Positions 45,972-55,555 are shown, counted from the stretch's first letter. The stretch is DNA of 64,000 nt from an uncultured Psychroserpens sp. (GCF_947492715.1 NZ_CANLNS010000001.1:496001-560000); one strand, 5' to 3'. Numbers and translations are program-made. The notes: generated by a model not told the origin, from the letters alone.

Positions 45972-46536
45972 CGTATTGTGTTATAATAACAATCTGTTGT
46001 CCATCTACTTTGCCCTCGATATACTCGGCATTTTCATGATCCAAACGAATATTCCTAACAGCAGTTCCTTGCTTTGCAACCATACTTGACCCTTTTACTT
46101 TTAAATCTTTGATTAAAACAACCGAATCTCCAGACGCTAAAATAACACCATTTGAATCTCTATGAATAATTTTGCTTTCTTCATCTTCATGTTCGCCAGT
46201 TGCTCGTGCCAGAGCCAGAGCATCATCATCGAGATACATCATATCTAATAAATCTTGAGGCCAACCTTCTTGGCGTAATCGCTGTAACATTCTCCAAGCC
46301 ATAATTTGCACAGCAACGTGCTCACTCCACATGCTATCATTAAGGCACCTCCAGTGGTTAGGGTCCATATCTGTTGTACCTTCAATTTGATTCAAGCATG
46401 TGCTACAAACCAATATATCATTAGCAACATTTTCGTTTAGGGAAGGCGGAATTGTATATTGCTTTAAATCTTGGGTTGAGGCACATAGTTCGCAAGTATT
46501 ATTGCTGCGTTCTTTTAATTCTTTTTCTAAACTCAT
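45958..46536 (-). CDS. PhnA-domain protein
   Basis: About 192 residues from ATG 46536; an upstream GTG at 46560 would add eight residues. The N-terminal zinc-ribbon has two CxxC pairs (CELC, CSTC), and the C-terminal PhnA domain has IIHRDSNGVILASGDSVVLI and DLKVKGSSMVAKQGT-VVRNIRL-like sequence. The name comes from a phosphonate operon, but family members are widespread and their function is unproven. It overlaps the AraC gene tail-to-tail by 14 nt and is divergent from the GNAT gene at 46599. Confidence 0.88.
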   Translation of the reverse strand: MSLEKELKERSNNTCELCASTQDLKQYTIPPSLNENVANDILVCSTCLNQIEGTTDMDPNHWRCLNDSMWSEHVAVQIMAWRMLQRLRQEGWPQDLLDMMYLDDDALALARATGEHEDEESKIIHRDSNGVILASGDSVVLIKDLKVKGSSMVAKQGTAVRNIRLDHENAEYIEGKVDGQQIVIITQYVKKL

Positions 46537-46598
46537 AACCTTCAAATTTTTTGTAGTCACAAATGTATTGTTTTAATTTTATCTACTTATTTTTAAGT

Positions 46599-47075
46599 AT
46601 GCAAACACCGAAAGTTAGAAAGGCCACTTTGGCAGATTTACAAACCTTAAAACAGTTTAAACTTGGATTAATACAGGCAGAACTTCCTATGGATGAAACC
46701 ATTAAGGAAGATACGACTAGTTATTATGATTTAGAGGCATTAATTACTGACGATAATTCTGAATTACTAGTTGTAGAAATTGATGGAGAACTTATTGCTT
46801 CTGGCTATGCACAAATCATTCCAGACAGGCCTTACTTAAAACATGATTTCCAAGGGTATTTAGGTTTTATGTATGTCCCAGAAAAGCATCGTGGAAATGG
46901 GTATAACAAACTAATTTTGAATGCTCTGTTGAAGTGGTGCAAATCTAGACACATATATGAGATTAGGCTAGATGTTTATGACACTAATCTACCAGCCATA
47001 AGAGCTTATGAAAAGGCTGGCTTTAAAAAACATTTAATTAATATGCGCTTGGATATTAAGGACATTCAACTCTAA
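46599..47075 (+). CDS. GNAT family N-acetyltransferase
   Basis: A 158-residue acetyltransferase from ATG 46599; an upstream in-frame ATG at 46563 would add 12 hydrophobic residues. GNAT motif A is visible as LGFMYVPEKHRGNGYNKLIL (acetyl-CoA pyrophosphate loop RGNGYN), followed by LDVYDTNLPAIRAYEKAGFK. The substrate is unknown. It stands alone on the plus strand between the PhnA gene and the YjbR gene. Confidence 0.88.
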   Translation: MQTPKVRKATLADLQTLKQFKLGLIQAELPMDETIKEDTTSYYDLEALITDDNSELLVVEIDGELIASGYAQIIPDRPYLKHDFQGYLGFMYVPEKHRGNGYNKLILNALLKWCKSRHIYEIRLDVYDTNLPAIRAYEKAGFKKHLINMRLDIKDIQL

Positions 47076-47163
47076 AAATTAGGATTCTAGACATTGACTT
47101 TTAGAATTTAGCTGGGTTAAATAGTGTAATGCTGAGAAAAGGTCTTGAGATAACTGAAAATGT

Positions 47164-47526
47164 CTATTCTAGCTCTTGACGTTGCTTTTTTGTCATTCCT
47201 TTAACTACCATGTCATAGGAATGATCTATCAATTCTATAAGGAGTTTTGGTGAAAGTTCACCAGTATGAATATAAACACTATTCCATTGTTGTTTATGCA
47301 TGTGATATCCTGGTTTAATCCAGCTATGCGTTTCTCGTAATTGTATTGCATATTCTGGATCGCATTTAAGGTTGATAAACCCTTCTCCGTTTTCCCACCT
47401 TTTTAACGATGCCAAAGCAAACATTTTACCAAGCACTTTAAATACAAGCGTGTCATTATCAAATGGAAAATGCTCGGTCACTGCCTTTTTATTCATGCAA
47501 TAATTTCTGTAGTCTTCTATATTCAT
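47164..47526 (-). CDS. MmcQ/YjbR family protein
   Basis: A 120-residue CyaY-like-fold protein: EHFPFDNDTLVFKVLGKMFA, INLKCDPEYAIQLRE and MHKQQWNSVYI match the family. The function is unknown; some members were proposed to bind DNA. It overlaps the GNAT gene (47523) by 4 nt, and together with DUF4230 forms a three-gene unit. Confidence 0.88.
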   Translation of the reverse strand: MNIEDYRNYCMNKKAVTEHFPFDNDTLVFKVLGKMFALASLKRWENGEGFINLKCDPEYAIQLRETHSWIKPGYHMHKQQWNSVYIHTGELSPKLLIELIDHSYDMVVKGMTKKQRQELE

Positions 47527-47924
47527 TTTAATAAGCGTTCCATAACCTTTTCTGGATGTTTCAGTTCAGTATAACCAAATTGATTATAGAGTTTATGAGC
47601 GTCTGATGTTTTAAGCATCCATGTACGGCAAGGTTTTAATTTTGGTTCATTATGTATGGCTAACATAAGTTCTTTAGCGTATCCATTGCCTCTATATTCA
47701 GGAAGAATAAACACATCCATAAGATAAGCAAAAACTGTATAATCTGTAGCGATTCGAGCAAAGCCAATTTGTTTGTTTTCACTATAAACTCCGAAACACA
47801 AACAATGTTCTATAGATGATTTTACCTGTTCGATCGAACGTCCTTTAGCCCAATAACTTTTGGTTAAAAATTCATGAATCATATGAATATCAAGACGTTC
47901 TTTATCTGTTGATATAACAATCAC
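47523..47924 (-). CDS. GNAT family N-acetyltransferase (short)
   Basis: A 133-residue acetyltransferase: FGVYSENKQIGFARIATD, MDVFILPEYRGNGYAKELML (acetyl-CoA loop RGNGYA) and TSDAHKLYNQFGYTELKHPE are family motifs. It overlaps DUF4230 (47921) and YjbR (47526) genes by 4 nt each, indicating translational coupling. Substrate unknown. Confidence 0.9.
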   Translation of the reverse strand: MIVISTDKERLDIHMIHEFLTKSYWAKGRSIEQVKSSIEHCLCFGVYSENKQIGFARIATDYTVFAYLMDVFILPEYRGNGYAKELMLAIHNEPKLKPCRTWMLKTSDAHKLYNQFGYTELKHPEKVMERLLK

Positions 47925-48532
47925 TCTTTTAATTTTTTAGGCGTATTATCTTCAATTTTTAATGCAGAAAAATCTAAGGTCCAACCAATAGTCTCTACGA
48001 TACTTTCTATAAGTAAAACAGAATCTAAGGCCTCTTTTTTAGCAATCTCATAAAGACCGCTTTCTGGAACTTTATTCATGATATGTAGTTTGGCTTCATT
48101 ATGAAGTTCGGTTAAGTCTGAAGCTTCAAATTTATTAAACATACCGTCTGATTTGTCGTAGTAATTTAAATCGGTTTCGATACTCAATACTTCTGGTTGT
48201 GGGAAATGAAACAATCTGACTGTTTTTGTTTTTACGTCGGAATCCATTTGAATTTTAGACAAATCAAAACCGACATGAGCCTTTGCATTAATGACCACGA
48301 GTGCCTTTTTTTTACTTGTAATTAATTTTAAGAAACGTTCTTTAACATCTTCATAATGATAAATTTCAGCAAAATCTCCTTCTACTGTAATGAACTTACA
48401 TACTTTCTTAATCTTATCTAATAAAATTACCGACTGGGAGTTGGTTTGTTGTCGTTGTCTAAATTGTTTTACAATAGTCACAATCCCTAAAGTGACCAAA
48501 ATACTTAAGATGATTATAAAAAATGTTTCCAT
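47921..48532 (-). CDS. DUF4230 membrane-anchored protein
   Basis: A 203-residue protein with one N-terminal transmembrane helix (FFIIILSILVTLGIVTIV) and a soluble domain matching DUF4230 (KALVVINAKAHVGFDLSKIQ, GLYEIAKKEALDSVLLIESI). Function unknown; the family is widespread. It starts the unit DUF4230-GNAT-YjbR, 65 nt downstream of the cyclase gene. Confidence 0.85.
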   Translation of the reverse strand: METFFIIILSILVTLGIVTIVKQFRQRQQTNSQSVILLDKIKKVCKFITVEGDFAEIYHYEDVKERFLKLITSKKKALVVINAKAHVGFDLSKIQMDSDVKTKTVRLFHFPQPEVLSIETDLNYYDKSDGMFNKFEASDLTELHNEAKLHIMNKVPESGLYEIAKKEALDSVLLIESIVETIGWTLDFSALKIEDNTPKKLKE

Positions 48533-48597
48533 AGTTAGTTTTTAATAACTGCTTTCAAATGTCGCGCCAAAATTAACATGATACTAGTTTCTGCATC

Positions 48598-49353
48598 TCA
48601 AATTTTATCTAAAACCTTATATAAAATAGGTTTGCTTGGTGTTGCGTCATTTTCAAAAGGTGCAATTTGCAAATTCAAGAAATACTCGCCATCGCTTACC
48701 GTATTAGGCACAAAAATAAATTCTGTAATCGTACAATCTTTACGCAGTTTTCCGTTGAAATTCCAAAATGCTTTGTGTGCTCTTAATTCACCTCCATCTT
48801 CTTCCCTATCTACACTTGGCAAATCTATTAGTAAATGTTTTATACCTTTTTTTACTAAGAAGGCAACGGCGTCTTCTTTAAGGTAGGTCCAATTTGTATG
48901 CGAATAATGTTGTGATAATTTTTCGTTGGTATTTGGAATCGTACGAATTACTATCGCATCTCTTTTTTTATTACCCAAAGCAAACTGTAATTGGGATTTT
49001 GATATAATGGTATCTTCTCCAAGTTCTTCGGGTGCTACAGTGATGACTTCTGCTAAAAAGAAAAATTGTTTTAAGTTTTGATTTATTGAATGTACTTTTT
49101 TTGTGATATGACCCACGCACTCTGTATGCGTGCCATGTGCATGCGGATTAAACTGAATTGTATTAAAATTTACAGCAGCACCTTCTTCGACACTTATAAT
49201 GTCATCATCAAATTTTACGGCTTCCACAGTTGGCTCATCAATATACCACGCATTAACATTAGATTTTGAAGCACGCATTGGAATTGAAATATCTAAAGGT
49301 TGAGATAAATCTACTTGAAGTTTTCTAGAATTGTATTGAATGGTTGCAATCAC
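48598..49353 (-). CDS. Cyclase-family (kynurenine formamidase-like) metal hydrolase
   Basis: A 251-residue enzyme of the cyclase (PF04199) family. The metal-binding signature HGTHTECVGH (a variant of HxGTHxDxPxH) is near residue 75. Known members include arylformamidases and isatin hydrolases. It overlaps hemW by 4 nt, but no tryptophan-degradation gene is nearby, so the substrate is open. Confidence 0.87.
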   Translation of the reverse strand: MIATIQYNSRKLQVDLSQPLDISIPMRASKSNVNAWYIDEPTVEAVKFDDDIISVEEGAAVNFNTIQFNPHAHGTHTECVGHITKKVHSINQNLKQFFFLAEVITVAPEELGEDTIISKSQLQFALGNKKRDAIVIRTIPNTNEKLSQHYSHTNWTYLKEDAVAFLVKKGIKHLLIDLPSVDREEDGGELRAHKAFWNFNGKLRKDCTITEFIFVPNTVSDGEYFLNLQIAPFENDATPSKPILYKVLDKI

Positions 49354-50483
49354 GATACATTAATTTTAAACAAGTCTGAAGCTATTCCATCACTTAAAAA
49401 TTTACCTTTTTTTGTAACCAATAACTTTTCATCATCAATATACAATAATTGTTGATTTATAAAAGGCTGTGATTGTAGTAAAAGATAGTCTCTAAAATTT
49501 TCGCCAAAGTTTTCGGCTACTTTATTCAACGAAACACCCCAAATGGTTCGTAAACCAGTCATAACATATTCATTGTATTTATCGGTTACACTAAGTGTTT
49601 CGGTTTCCATTGGTAATAAGCCTTTCTCAATAGATTTAACATACTTCGTGTTATTTGACACATTCCAGCTACGATTATCTCCATCAAACGAATGTGCCGA
49701 AGGCCCAATACCTATATAGGCTTTTCCTTGCCAGTACGCCGAATTATTTTTACTGAAATAATCGAGTTTTCCAAAGTTAGAGAGTTCATAATGTTGAAAA
49801 TCATGAGCTTCTAATCTCTCAATTAATAGGTGAAATTGCTCTTGGGCTTGATCGTCATTTACATTTTTAATAAGACCTTTTTTTATCAAACTCTCTAAAG
49901 CTGTTCTAGGTTCTACTGTTAGTGCATAACTCGAAATATGCGGGACACCATAACTTAAAGCAATATCAATATTTTCTTTCCAGCGTTCATTACTTAAACC
50001 TGGAATTCCGTAGATAAGGTCAATAGAGACATTATCAAAATAACGTACAGTTTCTTCTATACATTGTCTAGCTTCTTTGGCATTGTGAGCACGATTCATG
50101 AGTTTTAAATCGTCCTCAAAAAAAGATTGTATACCAATACTTAATCTGTTTATAGGACTTTTAGACAATTTCAAAACCTGTTGCTCTGATAAATCATCTG
50201 GATTAGCCTCTAAGGTGATCTCTGGTGTTTTAGATACTTTATAATATTTATATACTGTATTTATAAGGCTTTGTAATTCTTCTATTGTTAGTAGTGATGG
50301 TGTTCCTCCTCCGAAATAAATGGTTTCTACTGTTGTTCCTTTAAACTCTCCTTTTCTTAACTCTAGTTCTTTTTCTAAAGCATTGATAAGGTTATCTTTC
50401 TTTTTCAACGAAGTCGAAAAATGAAAATCACAATAATGGCAGGCTTGTTTACAAAATGGGATATGAATGTAAATGCCGCTCAT
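49350..50483 (-). CDS. hemW: HemW, radical SAM heme chaperone
   Basis: A 377-residue radical SAM protein. The cluster motif is CKQACHYCDF (Cys11, Cys15, Cys18). IYFGGGTPSLLTIEELQSL, TLEANPDDL and RLSIGIQSFFEDDLKLMNRAH are typical of HemW (formerly called HemN-like). It inserts heme into respiratory proteins and is not a coproporphyrinogen oxidase. The start codon shares a base with the stop of the LRR gene (TAATG). It lies in the same operon as ruvC. Confidence 0.94.
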   Translation of the reverse strand: MSGIYIHIPFCKQACHYCDFHFSTSLKKKDNLINALEKELELRKGEFKGTTVETIYFGGGTPSLLTIEELQSLINTVYKYYKVSKTPEITLEANPDDLSEQQVLKLSKSPINRLSIGIQSFFEDDLKLMNRAHNAKEARQCIEETVRYFDNVSIDLIYGIPGLSNERWKENIDIALSYGVPHISSYALTVEPRTALESLIKKGLIKNVNDDQAQEQFHLLIERLEAHDFQHYELSNFGKLDYFSKNNSAYWQGKAYIGIGPSAHSFDGDNRSWNVSNNTKYVKSIEKGLLPMETETLSVTDKYNEYVMTGLRTIWGVSLNKVAENFGENFRDYLLLQSQPFINQQLLYIDDEKLLVTKKGKFLSDGIASDLFKINVS

Positions 50484-52240
50484 TAGTTTTTTCTTTTTTG
50501 TGTTTTGACATACTTCTGATTGTCTTCGCGAATAACGCGTAACGCTGGATTCACAGTCTTTATAGCTTCAATATTTTCGTTTGATATCACTTGATGATCA
50601 ACAAGCAAATGTGTTAAGGATTCCATTTTACCAACTTCAGATGGAATAATTTTAAAACTGCTATTATGAACCCAAAGGTTATACACATTATTTAAGCCTA
50701 GAACTTCTTTTGGGAATTCATCAAATCGATTGTAAGCCAAACTTAAGAACCCAAGATTCTCTAAATTAGAGAATTCTTTAGGTAGCTTTCTAATGTCATT
50801 AGAACCTAAACCCAAATGTTCTAAATCTGATAGTTTCCCAATTGATTCTGGAATAGATTCAATCTTGTTATGCCCTAGATTAATATGCTTTAGATTAATT
50901 AAATTACCTATTTGTTCTGGGATGGTTTTAATTTTACTTGCATTAGCAACGATGCTAACTAACTCACTGCAATTTGACAGTTCATCCCTTAGTCTAGTCA
51001 TACCACTTCCGGAGACATTTAAGAACTGTAAACACCTTAAGTTTTCAATAGATTTTGGTAAATCTTTTAAATAACTATTACTTCTTACACTTAAATATTT
51101 AAGTTTAGTGAGTGCCCCAATATTCTCATTGAGCTCTCTTAATCCATTGGTGCCAATATCAAGCATTTCAACATTTTGAAGCAGTTTAATATTGTCTGGT
51201 AATTTTCTTAAATTACATCTATATGCGATTAGAATTCTTAGGTTTGGGAGTTTACTTAAATCTTCAAAAAGTTGTTCCTTATCTTTAAATCTAGTTCCAG
51301 AAATATTTAAATACTGAAGGTTGATAAACTGAGTAAGCGTCTTAGGTAATTCTGAAAAATCTGAATAACTTAAATTTAAAGCATAGACCTCTTCTTTCTG
51401 GTCTAACAATGCATTTAAATCTTCTGTTTTTTCAAGTCGGGCAAAACGATTTAAAAGTCCTGACCTAAAGTAGCTCTCCCCTTCAAAAATATCGAACGAA
51501 GCGCAGTAGTTATTCAAAACCTCCTCGAGCTGCTCTAATGACATCTGTGTTAATTCAAATTGAGCGAGTTCTTCAAAGACTAATTTATCTTCTTCAATAA
51601 GCCGCATTAAATCGTGATCTGCTTTCAGCCCTCTATCTTCCAAAAAAGCAACATCCCAAAGTGCACTTTCTTTGTTTCCTCCAAAATATTTTGAAAAAAC
51701 CCAATAATAATAAGTGTTTTTAAGATCTTCTATACCTCCTGGAAGTCGTAATCGTTCTTCATAAGTTTTCTCGGCAACATCAAATTTCTTCGCAGCAAAA
51801 GCACAATTACCTTTCCATGCCAATAAAAAGGCTGTCTTGCCTTTAAGTTTTATAATCTTATCAATGTCTTCTAGAGCTTTATCATACTCCCCCAATACAG
51901 AATAGGCTTGAAATCTAACATATAAGCCTTGATAAGAGTTGGGGTCAAAAGACAAATACGTTGTTAAATCTTCGGCAACACCTTTTGGATCTGGTATCTC
52001 TAAGTTAGACTTAGCCAGTGCTCTTGTATAATACGTATTTTTATCATTAGGTTCGCGTTCAATAATTTCGTCAAGTAACTCGATAACCGCTTTCCAATTT
52101 TTAGCTTCTAACGCCTTATCATAACGCTCTTTTAGTTCTTCATCACTTAAGCTCGAAGAACATCCTATAACTATAAAAGTCAAAAAAAAGACTGCAATAC
52201 ATTTAAGTGTGCGCGCTAAATGCTTAGATTTTAAATTCAT
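50483..52240 (-). CDS. TPR and leucine-rich-repeat lipoprotein
   Basis: About 585 residues from ATG 52240, one nt after the ruvC stop; an upstream ATG at 52264 would overlap ruvC by 23 nt. The signal ends FLTFIVIGC. TPR units fill about 30-170 (ALEAKNWKAVIELLDEII, ALEDIDKIIKLKGKTAFLLA); about twelve leucine-rich repeats fill 270-560, with the pattern LxxLxLxxNxIxxLPxxIxx (for example IEDI-like INLKHINLGHNKIESIPESI). This suggests protein binding at the cell envelope. An LRR protein in a ruvC-hemW operon is uncommon. Partner unknown. Confidence 0.85.
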   Translation of the reverse strand: MNLKSKHLARTLKCIAVFFLTFIVIGCSSSLSDEELKERYDKALEAKNWKAVIELLDEIIEREPNDKNTYYTRALAKSNLEIPDPKGVAEDLTTYLSFDPNSYQGLYVRFQAYSVLGEYDKALEDIDKIIKLKGKTAFLLAWKGNCAFAAKKFDVAEKTYEERLRLPGGIEDLKNTYYYWVFSKYFGGNKESALWDVAFLEDRGLKADHDLMRLIEEDKLVFEELAQFELTQMSLEQLEEVLNNYCASFDIFEGESYFRSGLLNRFARLEKTEDLNALLDQKEEVYALNLSYSDFSELPKTLTQFINLQYLNISGTRFKDKEQLFEDLSKLPNLRILIAYRCNLRKLPDNIKLLQNVEMLDIGTNGLRELNENIGALTKLKYLSVRSNSYLKDLPKSIENLRCLQFLNVSGSGMTRLRDELSNCSELVSIVANASKIKTIPEQIGNLINLKHINLGHNKIESIPESIGKLSDLEHLGLGSNDIRKLPKEFSNLENLGFLSLAYNRFDEFPKEVLGLNNVYNLWVHNSSFKIIPSEVGKMESLTHLLVDHQVISNENIEAIKTVNPALRVIREDNQKYVKTQKRKN

Positions 52241-52241
52241 T

Positions 52242-52796
52242 TTACTTCTTAACTCTATCTTCATTTTGTTTCACGAAACTTGCCCAACCAGAATAACTTT
52301 TACCTATCTGAACACGACCTTGATTATAAAAATGACAAACAGCAGCTGCCAAACCATCAGTTGCATCTAAATTTTTAGGCAAAGTTTTGAGGTCTAATAG
52401 ACTTTGAAGCATTTTGGCTACTTGCTCTTTACTAGCATTACCATTGCCTGTAATAGCCATTTTTATTTTTTTTGGTGAATACTCTGTAATTGGGACTTCT
52501 CGAGATAAACCAGCTGCCATAGCTACTCCTTGTGCGCGACCAAGTTTGAGCATACTCTGTACATTTTTACCAAAAAATGGTGCTTCAATAGCGATTTCAT
52601 CTGGATGATGCGTATCAATTAATTCTATTGTGCGCTCAAAAATAAGTTTGAGTTTGAGGTAGTGATCACTATACTTTTTTAAGTCTAACTCATTGAGTTG
52701 AAGAAAAGACATCTTTTTGCCTACCACTTTTATGAGTCCGAAACCCATAATTGTAGTTCCTGGATCAATCCCTAATATGATTTTTTCGTTGTTCAT
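52242..52796 (-). CDS. ruvC: Holliday junction endonuclease RuvC
   Basis: 184 residues from ATG 52796, which shares the base of the TAATG with the upstream stop; an in-frame ATG at 52814 would overlap the upstream gene. RNase H-fold acidic residues are in ILGIDPGTT, AIEAPFFG and LDATDGLAAAVCH. It resolves Holliday junctions with RuvAB. It is co-transcribed with the barrel protein upstream and the LRR gene downstream. Confidence 0.95.
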   Translation of the reverse strand: MNNEKIILGIDPGTTIMGFGLIKVVGKKMSFLQLNELDLKKYSDHYLKLKLIFERTIELIDTHHPDEIAIEAPFFGKNVQSMLKLGRAQGVAMAAGLSREVPITEYSPKKIKMAITGNGNASKEQVAKMLQSLLDLKTLPKNLDATDGLAAAVCHFYNQGRVQIGKSYSGWASFVKQNEDRVKK

Positions 52797-53431
52797 TAAT
52801 CGCAATATTGGCATCCACTAATTGAAAATGTCATTCCAAAAGTAACCGTAAAAAGATTACCATTAAATGATCCAAAGCCATCGGTTACTGGGTCAAAGTC
52901 TTTTCCGAAGCCTAAGATATAAGACGTGTCAGCATAAAGCGACATGCGCTTTGTTAATCCATAATGAAATTCTAAACCAGCCATAACATTAAAAAATGAG
53001 GTTTTATTTCCTCCAAAATTCCCTAGGGGTTTTACAAATGAATAGCCAGGTCCTGCATGGGCAACAAGCCCCATCCTTTGGGGTAAAAACGACATTGACT
53101 CTGTAGGATCATACACAGCCTGTACATTTAATCTTGTATAATTAGTTTTGAATTCAATAGAATTATCATCATTAGAAAACCGATTAAATCCAAAATCTAA
53201 CTTAGCTCCTAATTGTGGTTTAAACATACGTTGAATCCCTAAATTTACGGTTGGAAAATTTACCGATTTTGCCTGAAAACCATCTACAAAACCAGATTGG
53301 GATGGGCTATTTAAACCTATAGCAATTTGTGCTTTCCATTTATTAGTATCCCTTTGAGCATTTAGGTTTGCACACCACATAAGGATCACAATAAAAATAC
53401 TTAACTTTTGAAGTCTATAATTTGAGGTCAT
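52796..53431 (-). CDS. Outer-membrane beta-barrel protein
   Basis: 211 residues from ATG 53431 (MTSNYRLQKLSIFIVILMWC...ending NAQ, a signal peptide); a longer start at 53458 shares CATG with the divergent gene. The mature part alternates hydrophobic and polar residues, with glycines and terminal aromatic-rich strands (LTKRMSLYADTSYILGFG, GNLFTVTFGMTFSIS). It resembles the OmpA/OmpW-like barrel family with no further detail. It starts the ruvC operon. The start is only 25 bp from the divergent flippase gene. Confidence 0.75.
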   Translation of the reverse strand: MTSNYRLQKLSIFIVILMWCANLNAQRDTNKWKAQIAIGLNSPSQSGFVDGFQAKSVNFPTVNLGIQRMFKPQLGAKLDFGFNRFSNDDNSIEFKTNYTRLNVQAVYDPTESMSFLPQRMGLVAHAGPGYSFVKPLGNFGGNKTSFFNVMAGLEFHYGLTKRMSLYADTSYILGFGKDFDPVTDGFGSFNGNLFTVTFGMTFSISGCQYCD

Positions 53432-53456
53432 ATTAATATATTGGTTATTTTCGGAC

Positions 53457-54431
53457 ATGCATTTTAGCAGCCTTCCTTACAAAACTAAACAATTCTTTTT
53501 TGTACTTATTAAATTAAGTATTGTAGTTGGTGCTTTTTATTTTATCTATCAGAAATTACTCAAGAATGAAGATTTAGATTTTTATCAATTTTTAGAGGTT
53601 TTATCTAAAAACGATGCTTTTTCGCCAAAAAACGTCACTTTTTTGTTGTTTTTGACGTTTTTAAATTGGTTTTTTGAAATTCTTAAATGGAAAACCTTAG
53701 TCGCCTATATTAGAAAAATATCATTTAAAAATGCCTTAGAACAAAGTTTAGGCGCTTTAACAGCTTCGCTATTCACTCCAAACCGTATCGGAGAATATGG
53801 CGCTAAAGCCATTTACTTTAAGAGTTCAAAACGTAAACAGGTGATGCTTCTCAATTTAATAAGTAATATGATGCAAATGTCGGTTACTGTAATCTTAGGT
53901 TTAATTGGGTTAGGGTTTATGCGTATAGTATACGATCTAAATATTAATTATTTTAAAGCCTCAAGATTTCTCGTACTCGTTCTACTTATAGGTTTGTTTG
54001 CATTGATTGGACTAAAACAAAACAAATATAAAATCAAAGGTTTTGCCATTGATCGGCTCAAGACATTCCTCAAAAAACTGCCAAAGCGCATTCACTTTAT
54101 TGCCTTTGGGCTTTCATTTTTAAGGTACGCTGTTTTTTCGTTTCAGTTTTACTTTTTACTGCTACTATTTGGAATAGAATTGAGTTATTATAATGCGATG
54201 ATTGTCATTACCAGTATGTACTTACTATCATCTGTCATTCCATCAATTTTTATTTTTGATGTCATTATAAAAGGTAGCGTCGCCGTATATTTGTTTTCCA
54301 TTATTGGCGTAAACGAATTCACATCACTTAGTGTAGTTACGATTATGTGGTTACTAAATTTTGTACTCCCAAGTGTATTTGGAAGTTACTATGTGCTTAA
54401 TTTTAACTTCCCAAAAGACGACGACTCATGA
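53457..54431 (+). CDS. Lysylphosphatidylglycerol synthase TM-like flippase-domain protein
   Basis: A 324-residue polytopic protein (about eight transmembrane helices) of the UPF0104/LPG-synthase transmembrane family: GALTASLFTPNRIGEYGAKA is the conserved loop. Such proteins are thought to move lipid intermediates across membranes. A GT2 glycosyltransferase gene overlaps its end by 4 nt, so they may act together on a lipid-linked sugar. Its 5' end is almost back to back with the barrel gene. Confidence 0.85.
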   Translation: MHFSSLPYKTKQFFFVLIKLSIVVGAFYFIYQKLLKNEDLDFYQFLEVLSKNDAFSPKNVTFLLFLTFLNWFFEILKWKTLVAYIRKISFKNALEQSLGALTASLFTPNRIGEYGAKAIYFKSSKRKQVMLLNLISNMMQMSVTVILGLIGLGFMRIVYDLNINYFKASRFLVLVLLIGLFALIGLKQNKYKIKGFAIDRLKTFLKKLPKRIHFIAFGLSFLRYAVFSFQFYFLLLLFGIELSYYNAMIVITSMYLLSSVIPSIFIFDVIIKGSVAVYLFSIIGVNEFTSLSVVTIMWLLNFVLPSVFGSYYVLNFNFPKDDDS

Positions 54432-55555
54432 TAATCATTATCTTTTCAATTACAGTCCTTTACCTTTTATTAATTGGGAGTTTTATCTACGGCTTTGACA
54501 AGGTTAACGATTTCAAGTTAGAAGAATCTCAACCTCAAACTAAGTTTTCAGTTATCATTCCTTTTAGAAATGAAGCGAAGAATTTACAAGCGTTAATCCA
54601 ATCAATATCGCATTTAAATTACCCTAAATCTATGTTTGAAATCCTATTAATAAATGACGATTCAACAGATGATTCGGTAGAAAGGATTAAGCAAGAACTT
54701 ACGCTTAACACCTCCTTAGATACTGCTATACTAATTAATGAGAGACTTACAAAAGCACCTAAAAAGGACGCCATCTCTAAAGGGATACTTCATGCCAAAT
54801 ATGACTGGATAGTGACGACAGATGCCGATTGCCAATTACCAACATACTGGTTAGATTGCTATGATCATTTTATTAAAAATACAAGCTCAAAAGTACTAGC
54901 AGCACCAGTGACGTTTAAAAAAGCAACCTCCTTTTTAGAACGTTTTCAGCTTTTAGATATGATGAGTTTACAAGGAGCCACGATTGGTGGCTTTGGTATC
55001 AAAAAACCATTTCTTTGCAATGGCGCTAATTTCGCTTACAGAAAGAGTTTTTTTAACGAAGTTAAAGGGTTTGAAGGCAACACTAACATTGCTAGTGGTG
55101 ATGATATATTCTTACTAGAAAAAGCGTTCAAACACGACAAAAACAACATTCGTTATATTAAAAGCAATCAAATTACAGTAACTACAACTCCTCAGTCATC
55201 GTTTAAATCTCTAAAGTCTCAGCGTGTACGTTGGGCAGCAAAAACATCTCGTTATAAAAATGCATTTGGTAAACTAACTGGGTTTTTAGTATTAGTTATG
55301 AATGCACTTTTAGTATGCCTCCCGCTATTATTCTTCGTGGAAATCGTAAGTTTAAAAACCTTAGTTTATACGATTGCTATTAAGTTAATGATTGATTTTC
55401 TATTACTGTTTAAAACAGCACGTTTTTTAGAACAAGAACAGTATTTAGTTTCTTATTTTCTTTCAAGTATTTTGTATCCATTCTTTAGTGTTTATGTTGC
55501 ATTTCTTTCTGTATTTAAAGGTTATAAATGGAAAGATAGAGCTTATACTAAATAG
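54428..55555 (+). CDS. Family 2 glycosyltransferase
   Basis: A 375-residue GT2 enzyme with an N-terminal membrane helix (IIIIFSITVLYLLLIGSFIY) and two or three C-terminal ones (about 285-365). GT-A motifs: FSVIIPFRNEAKNLQALI, EILLINDDSTDDS, WIVTTDADCQLP (the metal DxD), and SQRVRWAAKTSRY (QxxRW type). It adds a sugar to a membrane-linked acceptor; donor unknown. It overlaps the flippase gene by 4 nt. Confidence 0.9.
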   Translation: MIIIIFSITVLYLLLIGSFIYGFDKVNDFKLEESQPQTKFSVIIPFRNEAKNLQALIQSISHLNYPKSMFEILLINDDSTDDSVERIKQELTLNTSLDTAILINERLTKAPKKDAISKGILHAKYDWIVTTDADCQLPTYWLDCYDHFIKNTSSKVLAAPVTFKKATSFLERFQLLDMMSLQGATIGGFGIKKPFLCNGANFAYRKSFFNEVKGFEGNTNIASGDDIFLLEKAFKHDKNNIRYIKSNQITVTTTPQSSFKSLKSQRVRWAAKTSRYKNAFGKLTGFLVLVMNALLVCLPLLFFVEIVSLKTLVYTIAIKLMIDFLLLFKTARFLEQEQYLVSYFLSSILYPFFSVYVAFLSVFKGYKWKDRAYTK

